From Pseudophaeobacter arcticus DSM 23566 (GTDB lineage: Bacteria > Pseudomonadota > Alphaproteobacteria > Rhodobacterales > Rhodobacteraceae): a DNA stretch of 64,000 nt. The stretch lies in NCBI RefSeq assembly GCF_000473205.1, contig NZ_KI421507.1, positions 3,953,057-4,017,056 of the forward strand, given 5' to 3'. The stretch's first letter is position 1. Each line of letters begins with the position of its first letter. Of the stretch, positions 35,859 to 45,304 are shown piece after piece. Both the position numbers and the translations under genes were made by a program. The notes under the pieces are model-generated. The model worked only from the letters and a program-made list of their open reading frames with translations, did not search any database and had not been told where the DNA came from.

Positions 35859-37337
35859 TTAGTCAGCCCAGCTGACGGCGGTCAGGTCGATGGCTTGGGT
35901 CGGCGCATTGGCCCAAAGCCCCTGCAGATCGGCCTTGGCCACGCTGAGCGAGGCCATCTGGAACAGGTATCCGTTCACATAGTCATTGGCGATGATTTCT
36001 TGGGCCTGTTGCAGCATCGCCATGCGCTGATCGGGATCGGTGGTGCCGTTCAGCGTGGTCATCAGCTCCTGGAACGCGGCATTGTCATACTGGAAATAAT
36101 AGTCCGGACGGGCATAGATGCCGATGTCCATGGGCTCGGTATGGCTGACGATGGTCAGACCAAAATCCTTGCCGCGGAACACGGTTTCCAGCCACTGGGC
36201 CCATTCCACATTGATGATCTCGGCCTTGATCCCCACCTGGGCCAGCTGCGCGGCGATGATTTCGCCACCACGACGGGCATAAGAGGGCGGCGGCAGGTGC
36301 AGCGTGGTTTCAAAGCCATCCGGCAGGCCCGCTTCGGCGAGCAGCGCCTTGGCCTTCTCCGGATCATAGGCAGAGTTGCCGGTCAGATCTTTGTAGGCGG
36401 GATGATGCGGCGCAAAATGGGTGCCAATGGGGGTGCCATAGCCAAACATGGCGCCGTCGATGATTGCCTGACGGTCGATGGCATGGGCCAGCGCTTCGCG
36501 TACGCGCACATCATCAAAGGGCGCCTGCTTGTTGTTGGTCGACAGGATGGTTTCCCCCTCGGTCGAACCCACCAGGACCTGGAAACGCGGATCGGCCTCA
36601 AACTGGGGCAGATTTTCCGGCGCCGGGAAGCTTGCAAAGGCATCCACATCCTCGGCCATCACTGCAGCAAAGGCGGCGGTGGGGTCCGAGATGAACTTGA
36701 AAGTGGCGCTGTCGAGCACAGCAGGGGTGCCCCAGTAGTTGGCGTTCTTTTCCAAGGTGATGCTGTCACCCTGCACCCAGCCCGAGAATTTAAAGGCGCC
36801 GGTGCCAATGGGGGAGGTCTTGATGTCATCAATGCTTTCGGGGGCAACAATAACCGCGTCGCCCCAGGCAAGGTTGAACAGCATATTGCCGTTGGCTTTG
36901 CTCAGGGTGACTTTGACCGTGGCGGGGTCGATGACATCAACGCTGGCGATATCGGCAAACAGGGCCTTTTGCGCATTCGTGCTGTCCTCGGCGCGGGCGC
37001 GGTCCAGCGAGAATTTCACGTCCTCGGCATCCATTGTGGTGCCGTCATGGAAGGTGACACCCGCGTTCAGGTGAAAGGTGTAGCTCAGCCCGTCGGCAGA
37101 GATTTCCCAGCTTTCGGCCAGACCAGGCACCACAGAGCCATCGCCCATGAACCGGGTCAGCCCTTCAAAGACATTGGAGTACAGCACTTGATCAATCGCG
37201 CCGGCGGCGGCGCTGGTGGGGTCAAGATGTGGCGGTTCCAGTTGCAGCCCGATGGTGACGGAATCCTTGGCAAAGGCGGTGCCAGCCATGAGGGCCAGTG
37301 TTGAACTGGCGGCAAAAACGATTGATCTGAATGTCAT
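35859..37337 (-). CDS. ABC transporter substrate-binding protein, family 5 (DppA-like)
   Basis: 492 residues. A signal peptide of about 23 residues (SIVFAASSTLALMAGTAFA|KD) is followed by the SBP_bac_5 pattern: LQLEPPHLDPTSAAAGAIDQ, YSNVFEGLTRFMGDG, LAESWEISADGLSYTFHL, and FHDGTTMDAEDVKFSLDR. It is a periplasmic receptor for peptides, opines, nickel chelates or similar solutes. It is first in the minus-strand operon that continues with cupin, DppB, DppC, dual ATPase, GNAT and ALDH. The divergent panB promoter shares the 164-base gap. Ligand unknown. Confidence 0.95.
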   Translation of the reverse strand: MTFRSIVFAASSTLALMAGTAFAKDSVTIGLQLEPPHLDPTSAAAGAIDQVLYSNVFEGLTRFMGDGSVVPGLAESWEISADGLSYTFHLNAGVTFHDGTTMDAEDVKFSLDRARAEDSTNAQKALFADIASVDVIDPATVKVTLSKANGNMLFNLAWGDAVIVAPESIDDIKTSPIGTGAFKFSGWVQGDSITLEKNANYWGTPAVLDSATFKFISDPTAAFAAVMAEDVDAFASFPAPENLPQFEADPRFQVLVGSTEGETILSTNNKQAPFDDVRVREALAHAIDRQAIIDGAMFGYGTPIGTHFAPHHPAYKDLTGNSAYDPEKAKALLAEAGLPDGFETTLHLPPPSYARRGGEIIAAQLAQVGIKAEIINVEWAQWLETVFRGKDFGLTIVSHTEPMDIGIYARPDYYFQYDNAAFQELMTTLNGTTDPDQRMAMLQQAQEIIANDYVNGYLFQMASLSVAKADLQGLWANAPTQAIDLTAVSWAD

Positions 37338-37501
37338 TTCTCAATTCCCTAGTTGCGTCTGATCCCCTGTCGCCGGGGGCCTTGGAACTCAGGTTTCCCG
37401 TTTTCCGCCGGGTAATCAAGGGCTGCGAGACATTTCGCCCACTGGAAGCGCGTGGCGTAAGTTGCTAGGCGTGCGAAACCCGCACCAACCCAGGAAAAAA
37501 C

Positions 37502-38335
37502 ATGAGCGCGAACTCACAAACCTCCTCCATTACCGCGAGCGATATCCTTGCTCAGAAGGGAAAAACGCCGATTGTCAGCCTGACCGCCTATACCACGCCG
37601 ATGGCGCAGATGATGGATCAACATTGTGACTTTGTTTTAGTCGGCGACAGCGTTGGCATGGTTCTGCACGGGCTTCCCTCGACGCTGGGCGTCACGATGG
37701 AGATGATGATTCTTCACGGCGCGGCGGTGGCGCGTGGCCTGTCGCATGCCATGTTGGTCATCGACATGCCCTTTGGCTCCTACGAAGAAAGCCCGGAGCA
37801 GGCCTTTTGCAATGCCGCCCGTCTGATGCGGGAAACCAATGCGGCTGCGGTCAAGCTGGAGGGCGGTGTCGAGATGGCCGCGACCATCCGGTTTCTGGTG
37901 GCGCGGGGCATTCCGGTGATGGCCCACGTGGGGCTGACGCCGCAGTCGATCAACACGCTTGGCGGCTATAAGGTGCAGGGGCGCGATGACGCGGGGGCCG
38001 CAGTGCTGGACGGGGCAAAAGCCGTGGCCGAAGCTGGCGCCTTTGCGGTGGTGCTGGAGAAAGTCCCCCAGAGCCTGGCAGATGAGATCACCGCCGCCGT
38101 TGCCATCCCCACCATTGGCATCGGAGCCTCGGCAGGCTGCGACGGTCAGGTTCTGGTGGTGGATGACATGTTGGGGCTGTTCACCGCTTTCAAGCCAAAG
38201 TTCGTCAAACGTTATGGCACGTTGGGTGTTGATGCCGAAGCCGCAATCGCCACCTATGCAGCCGAGGTGCGTGCCCGCGCCTTTCCTGCCGCCGAACATG
38301 TCTTTGCTGACCAGACAACACCTGCAAAAGGGTAA
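37502..38335 (+). CDS. panB: 3-methyl-2-oxobutanoate hydroxymethyltransferase
   Basis: 277 residues. [31 protein letters not shown] (metal-binding Asp), [16 protein letters not shown] (second Asp) and KLEGGVEM (Glu) are the PanB active-site blocks; [14 protein letters not shown] is also conserved. It makes ketopantoate from alpha-ketoisovalerate and methylene-tetrahydrofolate, the first step of pantothenate synthesis. panC follows 8 bases later. Confidence 0.97.
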   Translation: MSANSQTSSITASDILAQKGKTPIVSLTAYTTPMAQMMDQHCDFVLVGDSVGMVLHGLPSTLGVTMEMMILHGAAVARGLSHAMLVIDMPFGSYEESPEQAFCNAARLMRETNAAAVKLEGGVEMAATIRFLVARGIPVMAHVGLTPQSINTLGGYKVQGRDDAGAAVLDGAKAVAEAGAFAVVLEKVPQSLADEITAAVAIPTIGIGASAGCDGQVLVVDDMLGLFTAFKPKFVKRYGTLGVDAEAAIATYAAEVRARAFPAAEHVFADQTTPAKG

Positions 38336-38343
38336 CAGTTGCC

Positions 38344-39186
38344 ATGACTGCTCCGATTATTCGCCAGCTCGCTGCGCTGCGGGCCAAACATAGTGACTGG
38401 ATTCGCGCCGGTGAACGCGTTGCCGTGGTGCCCACCATGGGGGCGCTCCATCCGGGGCATCTGTCCCTGGTTGAGGCCGCCAAGGCCGCCTGCGACCGGG
38501 TTATCGTGACGATCTTTGTCAATCCCAAGCAATTCAACAACCCGGAAGATCTGGCCAATTATCCGCGCACGGAACATGAAGATGCCATCAAACTGGCCCC
38601 CTACGGGGTTGATGTGATCTATGTGCCGGACCCGGATCAGATCTACCCTGATGGCTTTGCCAGCACTGTCTCGGTGGCGGGCGTGGCCGATCAGATGGAG
38701 GGGGCCTGTCGCCCCGGCCATTTTGACGGGGTCGCCACGGTGGTTGCCAAGTTGTTTTTGCAAACCGGCGCGCATCAGGCGTTTTTTGGCGAAAAAGACT
38801 ACCAGCAGCTTTTGGTTGTCCGGCGCATGGCACGGGATCTTGATATCCCAATCGAGGTGGTCGGCTGTCCAACCGTGCGCGAGGCTTCGGGCCTGGCGAT
38901 GTCCTCGCGCAATATGCGGCTCTCGGCTGCGGCGGTGGCACAGGCCGGGGCGCTGCATCCGATCCTGACCAAACTGGCAACGCAGCTGGCCGCTGGTGGT
39001 GATTTTACACTCCTGGGCAAGGCGGCGGAGGCTGCGATCCTGGCGGCGGGCTTTGACAGGCTGGAATACCTGTCGCTGTGCTGCGCAGAAGATCTGAGCG
39101 CTCTGGACAGTGCCGACCGTCCGGCGCGGCTCTTTGTGGCGGCCTGGCTGGAAGATGTGCGGCTTATTGACAATGTCGCGGTCTAG
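38344..39186 (+). CDS. panC: Pantothenate synthetase
   Basis: 280 residues. The nucleotide-binding HIGH-like motif is in VVPTMGALHPGHLSLVE; FVNPKQFNNPEDLANYPR and FFGEKDYQQLLVVRRMARDL follow, with SSRNMRLS of the KMSKS-like loop. It joins pantoate and beta-alanine with ATP. Co-transcribed with panB. No panD or panE in the window. Confidence 0.97.
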   Translation: MTAPIIRQLAALRAKHSDWIRAGERVAVVPTMGALHPGHLSLVEAAKAACDRVIVTIFVNPKQFNNPEDLANYPRTEHEDAIKLAPYGVDVIYVPDPDQIYPDGFASTVSVAGVADQMEGACRPGHFDGVATVVAKLFLQTGAHQAFFGEKDYQQLLVVRRMARDLDIPIEVVGCPTVREASGLAMSSRNMRLSAAAVAQAGALHPILTKLATQLAAGGDFTLLGKAAEAAILAAGFDRLEYLSLCCAEDLSALDSADRPARLFVAAWLEDVRLIDNVAV

Positions 39187-39314
39187 GGCCCTGCCCCTGG
39201 GCGAGGTTGGGGCTCTTGGGCGGTTTTGCCAACTAAAGCTTTAGGAGGGACTGGCAGCGGTAACATCTTGCGGCTAAAGTCCCGCCTTGAGGAGATCCAT
39301 CACAGGGGCGGGAC

Positions 39315-40799
39315 ATGAAATATATTCTGGCAATTGACCAGGGCACCACGTCAACACGGGCGGTTTTGTTTGACGGCGACATGCAGGCCGTGGGCACGGC
39401 GCAGCAGGAGTTTCCCCAGTATTTCCCCAAGGCGGGCTGGGTTGAACATGATCTGGATGAGATCTGGGACTCTGTCGTTGCAACCTGCCGTCAGGTGCTG
39501 AGGCAGACGGGGGTTGCGGCTGCGGATCTGGCAGGCATCGGCATTACCAACCAGCGCGAAACCACGGCGGTCTGGGAAAGGGCGACGGGTGCGCCAATCC
39601 ACCGGGCCATCGTCTGGCAGGACCGCCGCACGGTTGAGATCTGCGAGGCTTTGCGCGTCGGCGGCCATGAGGATATGATCCGCCACAAGACCGGCCTGCT
39701 GCTGGATCCGTATTTTTCCGGTACCAAAGCCAGCTGGATCCTGGACCAGCAGCCAGAGGCGCGCAATCGTGCGGCGCGTGGGGAGCTGCTGTTTGGCACC
39801 ATCGACAGCTTCTTGATCTGGCGCCTGACCGGCGGTGCGTCACATGTGACCGATGCCACCAATGCCTCGCGCACCATGCTGTATGACATTCGCGAAGGCG
39901 CCTGGAGCGAGGAGATCTGCGGCCTGCTGCAGGTGCCCATGGCGATGCTGCCAGAGGTGAAGGACTGCGCGGCAGATTTTGGCACCACTGTGCCAGAGAT
40001 CCTGGGCGGGGCGGTGCCCATTCTGGGCGTTGCCGGGGATCAGCAGGCGGCGGGCATTGGCCAGGCCTGTTTTGCGCCGGGGATGATGAAATCCACCTAT
40101 GGAACTGGGTGTTTTGCACTGCTGAACACGGGCGAGACCCCGGTTGTGTCACACAACCGCTTGCTGACCACCGTGGCCTATCAGCTGGACGGCAAGCCGA
40201 CCTATGCGCTGGAGGGATCCATCTTTATTGCCGGCGCTGCAGTGCAGTGGCTGCGGGATGGATTGGGGTTGCTTGACGATGCCGCCCAGTCCGGCGCATT
40301 GGCTCGGCAGGCAGACCCCGAACAGGATGTGCTTTTGGTGCCCGCCTTTACCGGGCTGGGCGCGCCCTATTGGCAGCCCGAATGTCGCGGCGCGGTCTTT
40401 GGCCTGACGCGGGGCACTGGCCCGGCTGAAATGGCCCGCGCGGCCCTGCAAAGCGTGGCCTATCAGACGCGGGACCTGTGGGAGGCGATGCGGGCGGATT
40501 GGCCGGAGGACACCCATGTGACCCTGCGGGTCGATGGCGGCATGAGCGCCAGCGACTGGACGATGCAAAGCCTGTCGGACTTGCTGGGGGCCGCTGTGGA
40601 CCGTCCCAAGATGCAGGAGACAACAGTCCTGGGCGCCGGCTGGCTGGCCGGCATGCAGGCCGGGATCTACCCGGATCAGGCCGGTTTTGCTGCGACCTGG
40701 GCGCTGGATCGCAAGTTCACGCCTCAGATGGCCCCAGAGCAGCGCGACGCCGCCTATGCCCGCTGGCAACGTGCGGTGCAGGCTGTCATTGGCGTTTAA
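39315..40799 (+). CDS. glpK: Glycerol kinase
   Basis: 494 residues of the FGGY family. [18 protein letters not shown] is the phosphate-1 motif; [47 protein letters not shown] and [17 protein letters not shown] are GlpK signatures. It phosphorylates glycerol to glycerol-3-phosphate in the cytoplasm. No glpD, glpF or regulator is adjacent, so it stands alone. A 12-bp palindrome CTAAAGCTTTAG (39233-39244) lies about 70 bases before the start and could be an operator. A pair of GC-rich hairpin repeats follows the gene. Confidence 0.97.
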   Translation: MKYILAIDQGTTSTRAVLFDGDMQAVGTAQQEFPQYFPKAGWVEHDLDEIWDSVVATCRQVLRQTGVAAADLAGIGITNQRETTAVWERATGAPIHRAIVWQDRRTVEICEALRVGGHEDMIRHKTGLLLDPYFSGTKASWILDQQPEARNRAARGELLFGTIDSFLIWRLTGGASHVTDATNASRTMLYDIREGAWSEEICGLLQVPMAMLPEVKDCAADFGTTVPEILGGAVPILGVAGDQQAAGIGQACFAPGMMKSTYGTGCFALLNTGETPVVSHNRLLTTVAYQLDGKPTYALEGSIFIAGAAVQWLRDGLGLLDDAAQSGALARQADPEQDVLLVPAFTGLGAPYWQPECRGAVFGLTRGTGPAEMARAALQSVAYQTRDLWEAMRADWPEDTHVTLRVDGGMSASDWTMQSLSDLLGAAVDRPKMQETTVLGAGWLAGMQAGIYPDQAGFAATWALDRKFTPQMAPEQRDAAYARWQRAVQAVIGV

Positions 40800-40854
40800 G
40801 AAACCTGTTTGCTGCCCTGTACCGGCCCTACAACTTCCGGATCATCAAGGGGCA

Positions 40855-40951
40855 AGGGGGGGGGGCTCCCGCGCCCGCGGGTCATCGGCTGACGCCGAAA
40901 GACCCTGGCGGCCTTGGGCCCGGCGCCGCGCTGCCGCGCGGCGCGGTTGCG
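40855..40951 (+). repeat. Intergenic GC-rich hairpin repeat, copy A
   Basis: Begins with a G-run plus GGGGGGCTCCCGC and ends TTGGGCCCGGC followed by a hairpin (GCGCCGCGC-TGCC-GCGCGGCGC) and GGTTGCG. The same ends occur in copies B (41054-40992, opposite strand) and C (47499-47587). It lies after glpK; the pair A/B fills the gap between convergent glpK and the FAD monooxygenase. Confidence 0.8.
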
Positions 40952-40991
40952 ATACTTTGAACAGAAGCTGCAGAGCGCCCGCCGTGCGTGA

Positions 40992-41054
40992 GCATGGCGC
41001 CGGGCCCAACGGGAAGAGGGCCCAAAGGGCCTGATGACGGGCGGGAGCCCCCCG
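40992..41054 (-). repeat. Intergenic GC-rich hairpin repeat, copy B
   Basis: Read on the minus strand it starts GGGGGGCTCCCGCCCG, has an internal hairpin AGGCCC-TTT-GGGCCC, and ends CTCTTCCCGTTGGGCCCGGC. Ends match copies A and C; the centre differs. It abuts the stop codon of the FAD monooxygenase gene, facing copy A head to head. Confidence 0.8.
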
Positions 41055-42314
41055 TTAGCGGATCAGCCGGGCGCCTGCTTTGATTGTTGCCGGGCGGGCA
41101 TTCAGCGCCTCTATCGAAAAGCCGGCGATGGATTTGTAGCGCTCTGCATGGGCTGCTAGCTCGGTCCGTGGGATGACATCTTCGATGCTGGAAAAATCCC
41201 CACCGCAGAGGTCTTCGACCTGCTGCAACACCCCGTCGGGTCCCTTGCCGGCGCGGTTGGTCTGGCCGATGCCGGTTGCCAGAGGTCGCACCTCTGCCTC
41301 ATAGGCGGCAAGCGCTTCTGAGCTGAGGCCATGGGACAGGAGATAGGCGCCGATGATCCGCGCATCAATGATCGCCTGGCTGGCACCGTTGGAGCCAACA
41401 GGATAGGTTGGATGCGCGGCGTCGCCCATCAAGGTCACGGCGCCAAAACTCCATTGTGGCAGCGGGTCGCGATCCACCATCGGGTATTCATAGACTACCT
41501 CGGCGCCGCGAATGAGGCCTGGCACATCAATCCAGTCAAACTGCCAGTCTTCGAACTCGGAAATGAAGTCATTGATATCGGCGGCGCGGTTCCAGTCCTC
41601 TTTCTTCCAGGGGGCGGAGGGATCAAAGCTTTTCTCCGCGATCCAGTTGAGGGTCGCCAGGCCCTCGGCATTGGGGCGTGAAATTGGATAGGCCACCATG
41701 CGCAGGCTGTCGTGGCCAATCATCGCCATGGAGGCCTCGCCCTTCCAGGGCGTGCCCTGGGTGGTGGCGCGCCACAGGATCCGGCCATTCCAGATCGGCG
41801 CGCCCTCATCCGGGTACATCTGCGCCCGCAGGGCCGAGTGGATACCGTCCGCCGCAACAACAAGAGACCCGCTTTGGCGGGCGCCATCCGCCAGCAGCAG
41901 ATCTGCCCCGGCGGCGGTGTTTTCAAACCCCACGGCGCGCGCGCCGGTGGTGATACAGTCAGGACCTGCCCGCGCCACCAGCGCCTGGTACAGCATCATT
42001 TGCAAGGCGCCGCGATGGACCGAGTACTGCGGCCAGGCATAGCCGGCCTCAAGCCCGCGCGGTTCTTCCCAGATTGTCTTGCCGAGTTTGGAATAGAACC
42101 CCAACTGCCGGGTGCGGATGCCGATCTCTTCCAGGTCCGCCTCCAGTCCAAGATCAAACAACTCGCGTACGGCGTTGGGCTGCAGGTTGATACCAACCCC
42201 CATGGGGCGCAGTTCAGCAGCAGATTCGTAGATGTGAAACGGCACACCAATCTGATGCAGTGTCAGACCAAGGCTGAGCCCGGCGATGCCGCCACCGGCA
42301 ATAAGAACGGACAT
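41055..42314 (-). CDS. FAD-dependent aromatic-type monooxygenase (PhzS-like)
   Basis: 419 residues. N-terminal dinucleotide fold SVLIAGGGIAGLSLGLTLHQ, the GVGINLQPNAVRELFDLGL segment, DG in VVAADGIHSALRAQ and the GD motif LMGDAAHPTYPVGSNGASQAI mark a class A flavoprotein hydroxylase. The long version of the GVGINLQPNA motif is typical of the group annotated as flavin-dependent oxidoreductases related to PhzS. I start at the ATG at 42314 (MSVLIAGG); an extension to 42353 adds residues before the FAD fold. It stands alone between the repeat pair and idi. Substrate unknown. Confidence 0.9.
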   Translation of the reverse strand: MSVLIAGGGIAGLSLGLTLHQIGVPFHIYESAAELRPMGVGINLQPNAVRELFDLGLEADLEEIGIRTRQLGFYSKLGKTIWEEPRGLEAGYAWPQYSVHRGALQMMLYQALVARAGPDCITTGARAVGFENTAAGADLLLADGARQSGSLVVAADGIHSALRAQMYPDEGAPIWNGRILWRATTQGTPWKGEASMAMIGHDSLRMVAYPISRPNAEGLATLNWIAEKSFDPSAPWKKEDWNRAADINDFISEFEDWQFDWIDVPGLIRGAEVVYEYPMVDRDPLPQWSFGAVTLMGDAAHPTYPVGSNGASQAIIDARIIGAYLLSHGLSSEALAAYEAEVRPLATGIGQTNRAGKGPDGVLQQVEDLCGGDFSSIEDVIPRTELAAHAERYKSIAGFSIEALNARPATIKAGARLIR

Positions 42315-42428
42315 GATATCTGTGCCTCCCAATATTTGACGGCACAGAACCATAGAGCCCGTCCAAAGGGCAAGGGGAAACAGGGCGGAGTACGGCCCTG
42401 TATCTGGGGCAAAATGGCGCGCTCGGGA

Positions 42429-42971
42429 TCAGGTCTTGGAGGCGATGATCAGGTCGGGACCAAAGATGATATCGGCGTATTTGTGCAGATAGATCTTCAG
42501 CCAGGGGGTGAAACGTTCGGGGTGACGCTGCACCTCTGCCAACAGGTCATGATAGTCCATCCAGCGGGTTTCCATCACCTCATCGGGGTTGGCAACCGGT
42601 GCCAAGGGGCGATGGGCATGGGCGAGAAAGACATCCACGACCTCATGTTCGATCATCCCATGGCCCACATCTGCCCGGTATTCCAACTGATGGCGAAACT
42701 CAGGGTAAAGCCCTCTGATGCCCAGCTCTTCTTGCATCCGCCGTACCGCGCAGGCCGAGGAGCTCTCCTCCCACATGGGATGGGTACAGCAGGTATTGGC
42801 CCAGAGCCCAGGCGTGTGATATTTGCCCAGAGCACGGCGTTGCATCAGAATTTTGACACCCTTGACCACAAACACCGAGACAGCCTTGTGCTTTAGCCCC
42901 TGCTCATGCGCCAGGAGCTTCTCTACCGGTGTTAGTTCGCCGTTCACCCAGGCCGGGATCATATGGGGCAT
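42429..42971 (-). CDS. idi: Isopentenyl-diphosphate delta-isomerase, type I
   Basis: 180 residues of the Nudix-related type I family. The active-site Cys is in ANTCCTHPMWEE (C61/C62), the metal site includes the histidines of HKAVSVFVVKG and THP, and the catalytic Glu is in MIEHEVVDVF. It interconverts isopentenyl and dimethylallyl diphosphate for isoprenoid synthesis. GGA lies 6 bases before the ATG at 42971; M4 is a less likely start. In phototrophic relatives idi is in the photosynthesis cluster; here no such gene is nearby. Confidence 0.95.
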   Translation of the reverse strand: MPHMIPAWVNGELTPVEKLLAHEQGLKHKAVSVFVVKGVKILMQRRALGKYHTPGLWANTCCTHPMWEESSSACAVRRMQEELGIRGLYPEFRHQLEYRADVGHGMIEHEVVDVFLAHAHRPLAPVANPDEVMETRWMDYHDLLAEVQRHPERFTPWLKIYLHKYADIIFGPDLIIASKT

Positions 42972-43049
42972 TCAGGATCCATAGTCAGTGTGCCGTCATC
43001 GCGCAGCCAGCAATGGCTAACGTGGGTCGCACAGCAAAGCAACTACGCG

Positions 43050-43079
43050 AAAGGCCGCGCCCCTGAGGTCACGGCCTTT
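43050..43079. terminator. Hairpin between cytochrome c and idi
   Basis: AAAGGCCG (43050-43057) and CGGCCTTT (43072-43079) form an 8-bp stem with a 14-base loop, downstream of the cytochrome gene on the minus strand and upstream of idi. Weak T content follows in either direction. Probable terminator of the cytochrome transcript. Confidence 0.55.
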
Positions 43080-43164
43080 GTTGCCCAAGTTTCAGGCAGT
43101 CGGGTTTCAGTCAGTCCCGTCTTTTACCGTTCTGCCAGAACAGGCCAGTCAGAACGGGCTGATA

Positions 43165-43230
43165 GATGCAGGCCGAAAGATACAGGCCGAAAGATACAGG
43201 CCGAAAGACGGGGGCCGAAAGATGCAGGCG
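43165..43230. repeat. 14-bp tandem repeat downstream of the cytochrome gene
   Basis: Units GATGCAGGCCGAAA, GATACAGGCCGAAA (twice), GACGGGGGCCGAAA and a partial GATGCAGGC run head to tail and end 6 bases from the cytochrome c stop codon. They would be in the 3' untranslated region of that message (minus strand, TTTCGGCCTGTATC units). No coding potential. Confidence 0.9.
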
Positions 43231-43235
43231 TCAGG

Positions 43236-43694
43236 TTATTCGCTGGCCTCGGTTGCCGCGGCATCTTCGGCGGGCTCTTCGGCGACCGGGCTAAACTGTG
43301 CCAGGAAGGCATAGATGTCTTCGGCGCCTTTTTTCAGCTTGAACGTCATCTTTGACTTGGCCTTGCTGTCGCCCAGATGCTCGCGCAGGAACTCACGGGG
43401 GTCATGGGTATAGGCCGCAAAGCTCTCAAAATCCCAAACCAGGCCACCTTCGCCGGCGGCAACCAGATCCTTGCCGTATTTGAAGCCTTCGTAGGTGCCG
43501 GCGGTACGGCCCACAACACCCCAAAGATTCGGGCCGGTTTTGCCACCCTTGACGATGTTCTCGCCAGTGTCAGAGACAATAGAGTGGCAGGATTTGCATC
43601 TGTTAAAGGCCTTTTCGCCTTTTGCTGCATCGCCATCGGCGAAGGCGGGGGCGGCCAGGAGGCCCAAAAGGGCTGCGGTCAGGACAGGTTTCAT
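43236..43694 (-). CDS. cycA: Cytochrome c550 / c2-type electron carrier
   Basis: 152 residues. A signal peptide (KPVLTAALLGLLAAPAFA|DG) exports it to the periplasm. The haem motif is CKSCH at residues 33-37 and the distal Met is in KSKMTFKLKK. GGKTGPNLWGVVGRTAG and EGFKYGKDLV match Paracoccus cytochrome c550. It should carry electrons between the bc1 complex and terminal oxidases or reductases. The C-terminal 20 residues (PVAEEPAEDAAATEASE) are acidic, as in the c550 subgroup. Confidence 0.94.
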   Translation of the reverse strand: MKPVLTAALLGLLAAPAFADGDAAKGEKAFNRCKSCHSIVSDTGENIVKGGKTGPNLWGVVGRTAGTYEGFKYGKDLVAAGEGGLVWDFESFAAYTHDPREFLREHLGDSKAKSKMTFKLKKGAEDIYAFLAQFSPVAEEPAEDAAATEASE

Positions 43695-43782
43695 ATGCTT
43701 GCTCCGTTTAATGAGTTGGCTTGGGTCGAATACGGCGCTTGTTGGCTCTGAGTGTCAACGGGAGAATCTGCCGCATGGGTTT

Positions 43783-44829
43783 TCAGGTTTGGGTCGCGCT
43801 CCAGCAGGGCAGGAGATCATTTTCCTCTGCTGTGGCGCAAAAGACCGCCCGTGCAATTGCCCGGCTGAGACAGAGCGCGGCGGCATGGCCGATCTGGCCC
43901 AGCTCGGCCTCAGCAGACGCGAGGGTCCGGCTGCCGGTGCTGGCGGCAAAGACCAGGTCGCCATCGCCCGGCGCATGGGCCGGAACGGTGGCGCGGCCAA
44001 TGCCGTCATGGGCCGCGGTGGCCATGCGCTGGCATTCGGCCTTGGTCAGGGCGGCATCGGTGGCGACAATGGCAATGGTGGTATTGCCGCGCTCCGAGGG
44101 CAGATCCTCGCCGCCGGCAAGGGCGCGCATGGCGTGCATTTTGCGACTGTCGAGATGGCGACCCAGGCCCGCCGCTGTGTCGGGGCCAATGCCGCCAAAT
44201 TCGCCATCGACCTCAAAGGGCGCGGCCCAGAAGTGGCGATCCCCGGGGGTGGTGACGCTGCCCATGGGGTTGGCGGCGACCAGGGCGCCCACAGTAACGC
44301 CGCTGTCCAGCACAAAAGAGGCAGAGCCCAGCCCGCCCTTTACCATCGCGGTCAGGGCTCCGGTGCCAGCCCCAAAGGTGCCAAGGGAGAAATCGCTTGA
44401 GGCATCCTCGAAAGCGGCGCGGCCCAGGGCGCGGTAGGGATTCTCCTGCCAGTCCTTGTTGCCGCCATTCAGCAGATCAAACAGGATGGCACCGGGCACC
44501 AGCGGAATGATCGCAGGCCCCAAGGCAAAGCCACGCCCCTGGGCGCGCAGCCCGTCCACCACGCCGGAACAGGCATCCAGCCCATAGGCCGACCCGCCCG
44601 AGAGCACCAGCGCGTCGATCTTGGCCACGGATTTATCCGGCGCCAGCAGATCTGTCTCGCGGGTGCCCGGCGCCCCCCCCATGACATGGACCGAGGCGGT
44701 CAGTGGCTCGTGGCCAAGCAAAACCGTGCTGCCGGATTTCAGCGCCGCATCACTTGCATTGCCGACCATGAGGCCGGGCACATCGGTGATCAGGTTTTTG
44801 GGGCCAGGTTTCATGAGCGGTGGGACCAT
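43783..44829 (-). CDS. P1/S58-family aminopeptidase (DmpA/BapA-like)
   Basis: 348 residues. NLITDVPGLMVGNASDAALKS at the start, GGSAYGLDACSGV and GFALGPAIIPLVPGAILFDL are hallmarks of the DmpA/BapA family of self-cleaving Ntn-type aminopeptidases. The likely cleavage/nucleophile site is in ERGNTTIAIVATDA, with Thr as candidate nucleophile in place of the Ser of DmpA. Members remove N-terminal D-, L- or beta-amino acids from small peptides. AGGAG lies 8 bases before the ATG at 44829. It follows the SDR-cupin pair on the same strand. Confidence 0.88.
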   Translation of the reverse strand: MVPPLMKPGPKNLITDVPGLMVGNASDAALKSGSTVLLGHEPLTASVHVMGGAPGTRETDLLAPDKSVAKIDALVLSGGSAYGLDACSGVVDGLRAQGRGFALGPAIIPLVPGAILFDLLNGGNKDWQENPYRALGRAAFEDASSDFSLGTFGAGTGALTAMVKGGLGSASFVLDSGVTVGALVAANPMGSVTTPGDRHFWAAPFEVDGEFGGIGPDTAAGLGRHLDSRKMHAMRALAGGEDLPSERGNTTIAIVATDAALTKAECQRMATAAHDGIGRATVPAHAPGDGDLVFAASTGSRTLASAEAELGQIGHAAALCLSRAIARAVFCATAEENDLLPCWSATQT

Positions 44830-44897
44830 CTGATGATCTCCTGTTCCAAGGTAAGCGGCGGGGCAGAATTGCCCCTCCCTTCTAGATGTGATTCAGG

Positions 44898-44940
44898 TTG
44901 GGTCTTTGATCCGGCGCAAACAAGCTGCGCCGAAACCCAA
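44898..44940 (-). terminator. Two-tier hairpin between cupin and aminopeptidase genes
   Basis: Outer arms TTGGGT/ACCCAA (44898-44903, 44935-44940) and inner arms CGGCGCA/TGCGCCG (44912-44918, 44926-44932) form a nested stem just after the cupin stop on the minus strand. A second small stem GGGGCA/TGCCCC lies at about 44860-44875. They probably reduce or end transcription before the aminopeptidase gene. Confidence 0.55.
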
Positions 44941-44950
44941 TGTTCTGTTG

Positions 44951-45304
44951 CTAGATCCGGTTCTTGGCGGCCGCAGTACTGGGATCGCCCGAGTTTGGCT
45001 CCCCCTTTGGCTCGATCAGCAGAACCTTGCATTCGGCCTCGGCCCGGGGGCGGTGGGTGACACCTTTGGGCACCACAAACAGCTCGCCGGCCTTGACCAC
45101 ATGCGCGGCTGCGCCTTCGATTTCCATCACCATTTCGCCCTCTAACACCAGGAAGAAGTCATCGGTGTTGTCGTGCAGATGAAACGGAAAGGCGCCCTGG
45201 AATTTGACCACCATGATCTCGTTGTCATTGTAGTCGGCCACAACTTTGGGATCCCAATGGGTGTCAAAAAGCGCCAGTTTTTCGGCCAGATTGATGGTCT
45301 TCAT
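44951..45304 (-). CDS. Small cupin-domain protein
   Basis: 117 residues. One cupin with metal-ligand pattern FHLHDNTDDFFLVLEGEMVM and the second motif PKGVTHRPRAE. It begins with MKTINLAEKLALFDTHWDP, a common start for this uncharacterised group. Its ATG overlaps the SDR stop by four bases (ATGA), so the two are translationally coupled and probably work on the same substrate. Function unknown. Confidence 0.87.
   Translation of the reverse strand: MKTINLAEKLALFDTHWDPKVVADYNDNEIMVVKFQGAFPFHLHDNTDDFFLVLEGEMVMEIEGAAAHVVKAGELFVVPKGVTHRPRAEAECKVLLIEPKGEPNSGDPSTAAAKNRI

Noticed and set aside
43165..43230. Short CRISPR-like array
   Set aside because: Units are 14 bp and directly adjacent with no spacers, and no cas gene is present. 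It is a simple tandem repeat.
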